Source: a bacterium (lineage in GTDB: Bacteria; Pseudomonadota; Gammaproteobacteria; Burkholderiales; Burkholderiaceae_C). From it: a stretch of 11,616 nucleotides of DNA. Positions 1-6,109 of the stretch are shown one piece after another. The position numbers were made by a program, and so were the translations under genes. The notes beneath the pieces were generated by a model, which was given only the letters and a program-made list of their open reading frames with translations, was not told where the DNA came from and did not search any database. The first letter of the stretch is position 1. Every line of letters starts with the position of its first letter. The stretch covers positions 1 through 11,616 of the forward strand of contig JAVBYK010000096.1 of the NCBI GenBank assembly GCA_030824095.1, given 5' to 3'.

Positions 1-819
1 TTTGGCCTGAAGGCCGGCAGCCAGGTCGGGCCGGCCAGCTTCAACGTGGTGAGCTACATCCTGCAGTCCTCACCCACGCTGCGCGAGTCCATTGCCGTGG
101 TGCAGAAGTTCCAGCGCCTGATCAGCGACGGCGGGCGCTTCCAGATGATTGCCGGCGAACAGGCCAGCTGGATCGTGTACCACCCGCGCCAGGGCGAACT
201 GGCGTTCAGCCCGCACCAGCTCGAAGCCGTGCTGTCGGCCGTCGTGAGTTTCAGCCGTTGGGTCACCGGCAGCGGCATGCGTCCGCTGCGCGCACAGTTC
301 AGCCACGCAGCACTCGGGCCGCTGGGTGGCTACCAGGCCGTGTTCCAGTGCCCGGTGGATTTTGAGCAGGCCTTCAGCGGCCTGTTGCTGGACAACACGG
401 TGCTGGACCAGCCCCTGCCCCAGGCCGACGCGCAGCTCGCCGCCGTGCACCAACAATACGCGGCCGCACGGCTGGCGGCGCTGTCCGAAGAGTCCGGTGA
501 CCTGGCCACCGAACTGCGGGGCTGGCTGGCCACCCAGTTGGGTCACGCACTGCCCGACCGCGCCCAGGCCGCGCAGGCCTTTGGCATGACCGAGCGCACC
601 TTTGCCCGGCGTCTGCAGGATCTGGAGCTGAGCTACACCGGCCTGCTGGATGCCGCCCGCAGGGAGCACGCCTGCCAGGCCGTGGCCCACACGCAACGCG
701 CCTTTTCCGACATTGCCCAGTCGCTGGGCTTTGCCGAGGCCAGCACCTTCAACCGGGCCTTTAAACGCTGGACCGGCAAGGTGCCTGGCGCCTACCGGCG
801 GCAATCGACCGGCAACTGA
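1..819 (+). CDS. AraC-family transcriptional regulator, 5'-truncated by the window edge
   Basis: The frame is open from base 1, so the true start lies outside the window; 272 codons remain, against about 330-340 for the family. The first ~120 visible residues (GLKAGSQVGPASF onward, then SYILQSSPTLRESI) match the 'arabinose-binding domain of AraC, N-terminal' type found in OruR/ArgR-like regulators, with roughly the first 50-60 residues missing. The C-terminus carries the two helix-turn-helix motifs of AraC proteins: one around visible residues 187-206 (AQAFGMTERTFARRLQ) and one around 235-257 (FSDIAQSLGFAEASTFNRAF), followed by the usual W-x-G-x-x-P-x-x-Y-R ending. It is a cytoplasmic DNA-binding regulator; effector and targets cannot be read from what is present. 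A GTG at 46 is an internal codon, not a convincing start. It converges on ylqF, with repeat copy 1 between them. Confidence 0.9.
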   Translation, partial: FGLKAGSQVGPASFNVVSYILQSSPTLRESIAVVQKFQRLISDGGRFQMIAGEQASWIVYHPRQGELAFSPHQLEAVLSAVVSFSRWVTGSGMRPLRAQFSHAALGPLGGYQAVFQCPVDFEQAFSGLLLDNTVLDQPLPQADAQLAAVHQQYAAARLAALSEESGDLATELRGWLATQLGHALPDRAQAAQAFGMTERTFARRLQDLELSYTGLLDAARREHACQAVAHTQRAFSDIAQSLGFAEASTFNRAFKRWTGKVPGAYRRQSTGN

Positions 820-822
820 ATT

Positions 823-880
823 GCTATTGTTTTAGTAGCTACTTACGTATATTCCACGAGGGCTAGAGGCCAATTTGGCT
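823..880 (+). repeat. Interspersed repeat element, copy 1
   Basis: The 49-nt core (823-871) begins with an imperfect stem-loop, GCTATT-GTTTT-AGTAGC, and ends with TTCCACGAGGG then CTAGAGGCC. It aligns without gaps to copies at 9284-9332 and 10335-10383 (minus strand). By hand I count 36/49 identities to copy 2. It starts 3 nt after the stop of the AraC gene, in the same orientation, and fills the whole gap to the convergent ylqF stop. I recall similar elements in Comamonadaceae intergenic regions but cannot verify this here. Confidence 0.75.
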
Positions 881-1855
881 TCAATTCACTTCGCCAGACG
901 GCTTGTCGCGCGGTGGCCGGGGAATCTTCTTGAAGCGGATGGCACGGTCCAGCTCGATGGCGTCTTTCTTTACCTGCCGCTCGGCGTCCATCTTCTGACC
1001 GTGGGCCAACCACTCGGCAAATTCAGCCGGCGTTTCCAGCGTCATGCGCCCCATGGCGGCGGCACGAAAATCGTGGATCACGACCTCGGCCGCCTTCTGC
1101 AGGTTGATGCGCCCGCCGCTTTGCAGCGCGCCGCGCTTGCGGCCGATGGCGTCGAGCAGCTGTTCGTCGGTCAGCTCCGCCGCACCGCTGAGTTTGTAGC
1201 GCGCCTCCAGCAGTGGCGCGTAATGTTGGCGCAGATAGTCCAAAAGTTCCAGCGCCACCTCTTCCTCGTCATAGGCGTTCTTGCCAATGGCACCGCTGGC
1301 AGCCAGGTTGTAGCCGCTCTTGGCCACGATGATGCGCGGCCACAGCACACCCGGCGTGTCGAACAGGTAGAAGGCGTCCTGCAGCACGATGCGCTGCTCG
1401 ATCTTGGTCACGCCCGCCTCGTCGCCGGTCTTGGTGCTGCGCTTGCCCTTCAGAGTGTTGATCAGCGTGGATTTGCCCACGTTGGGGATGCCGCAGATCA
1501 GCACCCGCATGGGCTTGGTCATGCTCTGGCCCCGGCTGGGCGCCAACGCGAAGCAGGCGTCGATCAGCGCGCGTGCTGGCGCTGTCATGCTGGCGTCCAG
1601 CCCCAAGGCGCGGGTGTCGGGCATGGCGTTGTAGTGCGCCAGCCACTCCTGCGTGCGCGTGGGGTCGGCCAAGTCCTGCTTGTTGAGCACCTTGAGCGCG
1701 GGCTTGCCCGCCGTCAGCTTGGCCAGCATGGGGTTGGCGCTGGAGCCCGGCAGGCGGGCATCCAGCAGTTCGATGACCACATCGATTTCCTTGATGCGCT
1801 CTTCAATCGCCTTGCGCGTCAAGTGCATGTGACCGGGGAACCACTGGATTGCCAT
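881..1855 (-). CDS. ylqF: Ribosome biogenesis GTPase YlqF/RbgA
   Basis: This 324-residue protein is a circularly permuted GTPase of the YlqF/RbgA family, which acts in late assembly of the large ribosomal subunit. The N-terminus IQWFPGHMHLTRK is the family hallmark. The permuted motif order is visible: G4 NKQD at residues 58-61, then G1 GIPNVGKS at 122-129, a G2 threonine near 150, and G3 DTPG at 166-169. A C-terminal helical region follows (about 190-324), as in RbgA, where it contacts rRNA; the tail ends in a basic, proline-containing stretch. The ATG at 1855 is fixed by the conserved N-terminus and lies only 4 nt after the metY stop, so the two are probably co-transcribed and perhaps translationally coupled. 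It converges on the AraC gene. Length and motifs are complete; no anomaly seen. Confidence 0.95.
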   Translation of the reverse strand: MAIQWFPGHMHLTRKAIEERIKEIDVVIELLDARLPGSSANPMLAKLTAGKPALKVLNKQDLADPTRTQEWLAHYNAMPDTRALGLDASMTAPARALIDACFALAPSRGQSMTKPMRVLICGIPNVGKSTLINTLKGKRSTKTGDEAGVTKIEQRIVLQDAFYLFDTPGVLWPRIIVAKSGYNLAASGAIGKNAYDEEEVALELLDYLRQHYAPLLEARYKLSGAAELTDEQLLDAIGRKRGALQSGGRINLQKAAEVVIHDFRAAAMGRMTLETPAEFAEWLAHGQKMDAERQVKKDAIELDRAIRFKKIPRPPRDKPSGEVN

Positions 1856-1859
1856 CGCT

Positions 1860-3137
1860 TTAGACTTTCTCTAGCGCCTGGTCCAGATCGGCGATCAGGT
1901 CATCGATGTGCTCGATACCGATCGACAGACGCACCATGTCGGGCTTGACGCCGGCCTTGGCCAATTCCTCGGCATTGAGCTGGCGGTGCGTGGTGGTGGC
2001 GGGGTGGCAGGCAAGGGACTTCGCATCGCCAATGTTCACCAGGCGGGTGAACAGTTGCAGCGCATCCTGGAAGCGGGCGCCCGCCTCCAGGCTGTCGGCT
2101 GCCTTCAGGCCAAAGCTGATCAGGCCCGAGGCTCGGCCGCCCATGTACTTCTGCACCAGCGCGTGGTCGGCGTGGTCGGGCAGGCCGGCGTAGTTGATCC
2201 AGCCGACCTTGGGATGGGATTGGAGGTGCTTGGCAACCTTGAACGCGTTCTCGCAGATGCGGTCCATGCGCAGGGCCAGGGTTTCGATGCCCATCAGGAT
2301 CTGGAAGGCGTTCATGGGGCTCAGGGCCGCACCCATGTTGCGCAGCGGCACCACGCGGGCCCGGCCAATGTAGGCGGCGGCGCCCAGCGCCTCGGTGTAG
2401 ACCACGCCGTGGTAGCTGACATCGGGCTCATTCAGGCGCTTGAAGCGCGCCTTGTGTTCAGCCCACGGGAACTTGCCCGAATCCACGATGGCGCCGCCAA
2501 TGGTCGTGCCGTGGCCGCCCAGGTACTTGGTCAGCGAGTGCACCACGATGTCGGCACCGTGCTCGAACGGGCGGCACAGGTAGGGGCTGGACACCGTGTT
2601 GTCCACGATCAGTGGCACACCGGCGGCGTGGGCCACGGCGGCCAGCGCGGCGATGTCGGTCACGTTGCCCAGCGGGTTGCCCACGGACTCGCAGTAAACG
2701 GCCTTGGTGCGGGCATCGATCAGCTTGGCAAACGAGGCCGGGTCCTTGGCATCGGCAAAGCGCACCTCGATGCCCATCTGCGGGAAGGTGTGGGCAAACA
2801 GGTTGTAGGTGCCGCCGTACAGTGTGGAGGCGGAAACGATGTTGTCGCCCGCCTCGGTAATGGTCTGGATGGCGTAGGAAATGGCTGCCATGCCCGAGGC
2901 CACGGCCAGCGCACCGATACCGCCTTCCATGGCCGCCACACGCGCTTCCAGCACGCCATTGGTGGGGTTCATGATGCGGCTGTAGATGTTGCCAGCCACC
3001 TTCAGGTCAAACAGGTCGGCTCCGTGTTGCGTGTTGTCAAAGGCATAGGCCACGGTCTGGTAGATCGGCACGGCGACGGCCTTGGTGGTGGGGTCGGGCG
3101 TATAGCCGCCATGCACGGCCAGTGTTTCCAATTTCAT
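1860..3137 (-). CDS. metY: O-acetylhomoserine sulfhydrylase (aminocarboxypropyltransferase)
   Basis: A 425-residue PLP enzyme of the Cys/Met metabolism family. It should convert O-acetylhomoserine plus sulfide to homocysteine (direct sulfhydrylation) in the cytoplasm. The length and the extra segment after the PLP site (KFPWAEHKARF onward) fit the MetY/MET17 type rather than the ~390-residue cystathionine gamma-synthase or MetZ. Visible motifs are NIYSRIMNPTN near residues 50-60, SGMAAI near 81-86, the PLP lysine K204 in SLTKYLGGHG, and the C-terminal SLACHPATTTH. The open frame extends to a TTG at 3143, but the ATG at 3137 has AGGAG 8 nt upstream and gives the expected MKLETLAVHGG start, so I use it. 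It is the first gene of a pair with ylqF. The 185-nt upstream region is shared with the divergent phasin-like gene; I found no riboswitch or clear operator in it. Confidence 0.93.
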   Translation of the reverse strand: MKLETLAVHGGYTPDPTTKAVAVPIYQTVAYAFDNTQHGADLFDLKVAGNIYSRIMNPTNGVLEARVAAMEGGIGALAVASGMAAISYAIQTITEAGDNIVSASTLYGGTYNLFAHTFPQMGIEVRFADAKDPASFAKLIDARTKAVYCESVGNPLGNVTDIAALAAVAHAAGVPLIVDNTVSSPYLCRPFEHGADIVVHSLTKYLGGHGTTIGGAIVDSGKFPWAEHKARFKRLNEPDVSYHGVVYTEALGAAAYIGRARVVPLRNMGAALSPMNAFQILMGIETLALRMDRICENAFKVAKHLQSHPKVGWINYAGLPDHADHALVQKYMGGRASGLISFGLKAADSLEAGARFQDALQLFTRLVNIGDAKSLACHPATTTHRQLNAEELAKAGVKPDMVRLSIGIEHIDDLIADLDQALEKV

Positions 3138-3145
3138 GAACAAAT

Positions 3146-3150
3146 CTCCT
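3146..3150 (-). promoter_or_regulatory. Ribosome binding site that sets the metY start
   Basis: AGGAG on the minus strand with an 8-nt spacer to the ATG at 3137. Relative to the upstream in-frame TTG at 3143 the spacer would be only 2 nt, so the ATG is preferred. Confidence 0.8.
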
Positions 3151-3310
3151 TGGATGCGGTGAAACCGGTCGATTGTCGGCCAGTTTGCACACCACCCCTC
3201 GCTTAGGCAGGCATCTCTAGGAAAACTGCCCGATTTAAGGTGCCCGCACTAGGACTAATCCAGAGAATCCACCCCAGCGAACGAATCTTTCAACCCTTTT
3301 GCATTTTTTC

Positions 3311-3315
3311 AGGAG
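3311..3315 (+). promoter_or_regulatory. Ribosome binding site that sets the phasin-like gene start
   Basis: AGGAG with a 7-nt spacer to the ATG at 3323. The in-frame TTG at 3299 lies upstream of this site and is therefore an unlikely start. Confidence 0.85.
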
Positions 3316-3322
3316 TATTTCC

Positions 3323-3862
3323 ATGGCTAACCAAAAACTGGCAACCGTCACCAACGAACTGATCGAGTCCTACGGCAACACCGCCAAGAACGTGATCAAC
3401 GCCTACCGCGTGGGCAATGAGCGCGCCGTGGTCTTCATGGACCAGAGCTTTGTGGCCGCCCTGGACAAGGCTGGCTCCCGCCTGAGCGCCAAGGCCCGCC
3501 ACAACGCAGTGGCTGCCGAGAAGAAGATCACTGCCTACTACGCCAAGAGCGTGGAACTGACCTCTGACAACGCCAACCTGGTGGTTGACAAGGCCGTGGA
3601 ACTGGCTGGCAAGAGCGTGGTGCAAGTGGCAGCCAATGCCGGCCGCTTTGAGAAGTCCACCGGCGTGACCACCCTGCGCACACTGGCTACCGCCGCTGTG
3701 CCCGCAGCCCAGGCCGTGACCAAGGTCGTTGCCAAGATCGAAGCCCAATCCGGTGTTCTGGCCACCAAGATCGCCGGCAAGCCCGCCAAGGCCAAGGCAA
3801 AGGCTGTTGCAGCGAAGCGCGCTCCCGCCAAGAAGGTGGTTCGCGCTCGCAAGACTGCCTAA
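3323..3862 (+). CDS. Phasin-like small helical protein with lysine/alanine-rich tail
   Basis: A 179-residue protein with no signal peptide or membrane segment. Residues ~1-148 look almost entirely alpha-helical and amphipathic, rich in Ala, Val, Lys and Glu (for example ELIESYGNTAKNVINAYRV and LVVDKAVELAGKSVVQVAAN), resembling phasin or apolipoprotein-like surface proteins. The last ~30 residues (150-179) are a basic tail of AK/AKK/RARK type, like histone H1 or AlgP tails, which suggests nucleic-acid or polyanion binding. I do not recognise a catalytic motif and cannot assign a definite family; phasin-like is a structural impression. The start follows the AGGAG at 3311. A strong terminator follows immediately, so it is probably monocistronic. 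It could coat polyhydroxyalkanoate granules and link them to DNA, as PhaM-type proteins do, but that is inference only. Confidence 0.7.
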   Translation: MANQKLATVTNELIESYGNTAKNVINAYRVGNERAVVFMDQSFVAALDKAGSRLSAKARHNAVAAEKKITAYYAKSVELTSDNANLVVDKAVELAGKSVVQVAANAGRFEKSTGVTTLRTLATAAVPAAQAVTKVVAKIEAQSGVLATKIAGKPAKAKAKAVAAKRAPAKKVVRARKTA

Positions 3863-3881
3863 GCGTCAAAGCTGCCAACAG

Positions 3882-3910
3882 AAAAAGCCCGCCAAGTGCG
3901 GGCTTTTTTT
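3882..3910. terminator. Bidirectional intrinsic terminator between phasin-like gene and hsp20
   Basis: A perfect 11-bp stem, AAAAAGCCCGC / GCGGGCTTTTT (3882-3892 and 3898-3908), with a 5-nt loop CAAGT and further T residues to 3910. A-run on the left and T-run on the right give a U-tract in either direction, serving both convergent genes (stops at 3862 and 3913). Confidence 0.92.
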
Positions 3911-3912
3911 CG

Positions 3913-4341
3913 TCAGTCGATGACCAGCCGCTGCGGCTTGTTGCCAAGCTTCTTCGGCAGCGTCAACGTCAGCACGCCGTTGTCGTATTTGGCCTTGGCC
4001 GTGCTTTGGTCAATGTCCATGGGCAACTGGAAGCTGCGTGACACGGCGCCAAAGTAGCGCTCACTGCGCAGCACCTTTTCGTCCTTGGTCTGGGTGTCCT
4101 GCTGCTTGACTTCGGCGCGCAAGGTGACCACATTGCCATCCAGCGAGACGTGGATGTCTTCCTTGGCCACACCCGGCACCTCGGCGTGCACGGTGTAGGC
4201 AGCGTCACTTTCCTTCACGTCCACCTTGATCTGGGCTGGCGTTGGCAGGTTGTCGCCATGCAGGGGTTTGACGTAGAAGCCGGGGGCTACATCGCGGAAG
4301 AAATCGTCCAGGAAGTTTCCGCGGTTGATCAATGCGTTCAT
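3913..4341 (-). CDS. Small heat-shock protein, Hsp20/alpha-crystallin family
   Basis: A 142-residue ATP-independent holdase chaperone of the cytoplasm that binds unfolding proteins. The alpha-crystallin domain spans about residues 37-133, with the family signatures AEVPGVAKEDIHVSLDGN, the RSERYFGAVSRSFQLP strand region (92-107), and NGVLTLTLPK (121-130). The C-terminal tail is short, and its LVI (139-141) may play the role of the I-x-I motif that contacts neighbouring subunits. The N-terminal arm (about 35 residues) is short and contains FLDDFF. The open frame extends to a GTG at 4347, but AGGAG lies 7 nt before the ATG at 4341, giving MNALINRG. It shares a bidirectional terminator with the convergent phasin-like gene and lies 116 nt downstream of gshA with its own promoter candidate. 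Confidence 0.94.
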   Translation of the reverse strand: MNALINRGNFLDDFFRDVAPGFYVKPLHGDNLPTPAQIKVDVKESDAAYTVHAEVPGVAKEDIHVSLDGNVVTLRAEVKQQDTQTKDEKVLRSERYFGAVSRSFQLPMDIDQSTAKAKYDNGVLTLTLPKKLGNKPQRLVID

Positions 4342-4348
4342 ATACACA

Positions 4349-4353
4349 CTCCT
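4349..4353 (-). promoter_or_regulatory. Ribosome binding site that sets the hsp20 start
   Basis: AGGAG on the minus strand with a 7-nt spacer to the ATG at 4341. The upstream GTG at 4347 would leave a 1-nt spacer and is rejected. Confidence 0.85.
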
Positions 4354-4401
4354 TCACATCAAAGGTCGGGGCGCCACCACCACAATGCCGCCTCGTATGC
4401 A

Positions 4402-4430
4402 TATGTAGGTGCAATGGCGCAGGCTTCAAG
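4402..4430 (-). promoter_or_regulatory. Candidate heat-shock (sigma-32 type) promoter for hsp20
   Basis: On the minus strand, CTTGAA (4430-4425) is followed after 15 nt by CCTACATA (4409-4402). This resembles the sigma-32 pattern CTTGAA, 13-17 nt, CCCCATnT, with the -10 part imperfect. It would start transcription about 50 nt before the hsp20 ATG. The -35 lies in the loop of a 5-bp inverted repeat, GGCGC/GCGCC (4416-4420 and 4430-4434). I saw no CIRCE element. Confidence 0.4.
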
Positions 4431-4457
4431 CGCCGATTGCGGATGGGTTGATTTGCC

Positions 4458-5987
4458 TCAAAGTGCCCTGGCTGGCGTCAGGTGTCGGGGTGACAAATAC
4501 TCCTGCAGGTAGATGTCAAACGGCATGGTGTCCATCGCCTCGATGCGGCGCTGCTCGTCCCAGGACGCCTGCGCCAGTTGCGCAAAATGGGCACGCACAT
4601 CCTCCGGCAGGGGTGCATCCAGCATGGCCTGTTTGGTGCGCACCGACTGGGCCCGCGCAAATGCCACGAACGAGCCGTTGTACTCCTCGGTCACCGCACG
4701 CAACACGCGAGCCGAGGGCAAGGTGTCGGGATGTTCCAGGCCCTGCTCCGCGGCAGCCACGGCGGCCGAGTAGTCGCTGCAGCCGTGGGCGGCGTCGAGC
4801 TGGCGGGCAATCGGCCCCAGCTGCTGCACCAGTTCCCGGCCCCAGTCGGTCAACGTGACCTGTGCACCATTGCGCTCCAGCTTCAGGCCCGGCTCGCGCC
4901 CGCGCTCGGCAACACGGTGCTGGTTTTGCGCCAGTGCCACGATTTCCTCGGGCGTATCGGGCGGGCTGTCGCTCTGCAGGCAGTGCAACAGGAACACATC
5001 CAGAAAACGCATGGTCTGGGCATTGATGCCCACCACTTCAAACGGGTCCAGGTCCATCAGCCGCACCTCGACATATTCCACCCCGCGTTCGCGCAGCGCG
5101 TGCAACGGCCGCTCACCAGGGTGAATGACCCGCTTGGGACGGATGGTGCCGTAGAACTCGTTCTCGATCTGCAGCAGGCTGGTGGCCAGTTGGCGGTATT
5201 CGCCGTCCGGGCCGCGCACACCAATGGCTTCGTAGGGCGGATAGGCCCGCGTCAGCGCATCCTGTAGCGAGGCGCCATAACCCTGCAGGTTGTTGTAGCT
5301 CACCGCCAGCGAGGCCTGGGCCTCGCTCTGGTAGCCCAGACGCCCCATGCGCAGTGAGGTGGCGTAGGGCAGGTACATGGTGTGGTCATTGAGCGCCTGC
5401 AACTGGTGCGCACGCCCGGCCACAAAGGTCGAGCACACGGCAGGCGAGGCGCCAAACAGGTACAGCAACAGGAACGCATGGCGACGGAAGTTGCGGATCA
5501 GGCCAAAGTACTGCTCGCTGGAAACGTCCGGCAGCGACCAGTTGTAATGGATGCCCGAAATGGTCTGCATGCGCCGGCCATAGCGGTAGCCCAGGCCCCT
5601 GCGGTACACCGTCTTGGCGCGGCCCACGTTGGAGCTGCCGTACTGGCCCAGCGGAATCGCATCGTCCGCCGGCAAGCCGCAGGGCATGCTGGAGACCCAC
5701 AGCATCTCCTCCCCCATCTCGCGCACCGTAACTTGCTGGATGCGCGTCAGCTCATCCACGACGGATTGGGCATCGGCGTGGACGCCGGTGATCAGCTCCA
5801 CCTGCGATTCGCTGAAATCGGTGGTGATATGGGGATGCGTCAAGGCCGAGCCGAGACCGTGGGGATGGGGGGTAAACGCCAGCGCACCACTGGGCAGTGC
5901 GCGCAGGCTTTCCTTTTCCACCCCGCGGCGGATGCCATGGAGACGAGACGATGTCAATGACCCCAGGGCCGGTGAATTTGTAAGCAT
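4458..5987 (-). CDS. gshA: Glutamate-cysteine ligase (gamma-glutamylcysteine synthetase)
   Basis: A 509-residue enzyme catalysing ATP-dependent joining of L-glutamate and L-cysteine, the first and limiting step of glutathione synthesis, in the cytoplasm. It belongs to the E. coli GshA type (518 residues): GVEKESLR near residues 22-29 carries the metal-binding glutamates, followed by GSALTHPHITTDFSESQVELIT (46-67), MPCGLPADDAIPLGQYGSSN (101-120), and GLGYRYGRRMQTISGIHYNW (131-150), all strongly matching that family. Further segments (LYLFGASPAV, EYVEVRLMDLDPF) also fit. The ATG at 5987 has GAAGGG (6001-5996) with an 8-nt spacer. No gshB is visible here. It is divergent from the degenerate GGDEF gene across a 122-nt gap and is followed by hsp20 on the same strand. 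Complete, no anomaly seen. Confidence 0.95.
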   Translation of the reverse strand: MLTNSPALGSLTSSRLHGIRRGVEKESLRALPSGALAFTPHPHGLGSALTHPHITTDFSESQVELITGVHADAQSVVDELTRIQQVTVREMGEEMLWVSSMPCGLPADDAIPLGQYGSSNVGRAKTVYRRGLGYRYGRRMQTISGIHYNWSLPDVSSEQYFGLIRNFRRHAFLLLYLFGASPAVCSTFVAGRAHQLQALNDHTMYLPYATSLRMGRLGYQSEAQASLAVSYNNLQGYGASLQDALTRAYPPYEAIGVRGPDGEYRQLATSLLQIENEFYGTIRPKRVIHPGERPLHALRERGVEYVEVRLMDLDPFEVVGINAQTMRFLDVFLLHCLQSDSPPDTPEEIVALAQNQHRVAERGREPGLKLERNGAQVTLTDWGRELVQQLGPIARQLDAAHGCSDYSAAVAAAEQGLEHPDTLPSARVLRAVTEEYNGSFVAFARAQSVRTKQAMLDAPLPEDVRAHFAQLAQASWDEQRRIEAMDTMPFDIYLQEYLSPRHLTPARAL

Positions 5988-6098
5988 GCCTATGGCCCTT
6001 CAACTTTTTGTGCGGCGCAAAGTTACCACACGCCGTGAACTATTGCCGAAATGGGGGACGTTCTGGAAATTACAAGTGTCGCCATGCGATGCTTGAAC

Positions 6099-6104
6099 CA
6101 TAAT
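6099..6104 (+). promoter_or_regulatory. Possible -10 hexamer just before the GGDEF-like gene
   Basis: CATAAT (5/6 to TATAAT) ends 5 nt before the ATG at 6110, with no recognisable -35 hexamer at the normal distance and no Shine-Dalgarno sequence. If real it would start transcription at or near the ATG, giving a leaderless mRNA. Weak evidence. Confidence 0.2.
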
Positions 6105-6109
6105 TCCAC

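Noticed and set aside
875..1948. 357-codon open frame on the plus strand opposite ylqF
   Set aside because: The opposite strand encodes a complete YlqF with all GTPase motifs; this translation is rich in Gln, Arg and His with no domain.
1908..3206. 432-codon open frame on the plus strand opposite metY
   Set aside because: It is a GC-skew shadow of metY, with low-complexity Gly/His/Gln/Val-rich translation and no recognisable domain.
3217..3254. Direct repeat CTAGGA (3217-3222 and 3249-3254) between metY and the phasin-like gene
   Set aside because: Six bases repeated once in 185 nt is close to chance, and it matches no operator I know for methionine genes.
3138..3322. Riboswitch (SAM or SAH type) upstream of metY
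   Set aside because: I could not find the conserved core pairing of these riboswitches on the minus strand, and the leader shows no terminator hairpin.
4342..4457. CIRCE or ROSE-type heat-shock control element upstream of hsp20
   Set aside because: There is no TTAGCACTC/GAGTGCTAA pair, and no clear thermometer hairpin pairing with the AGGAG was seen.
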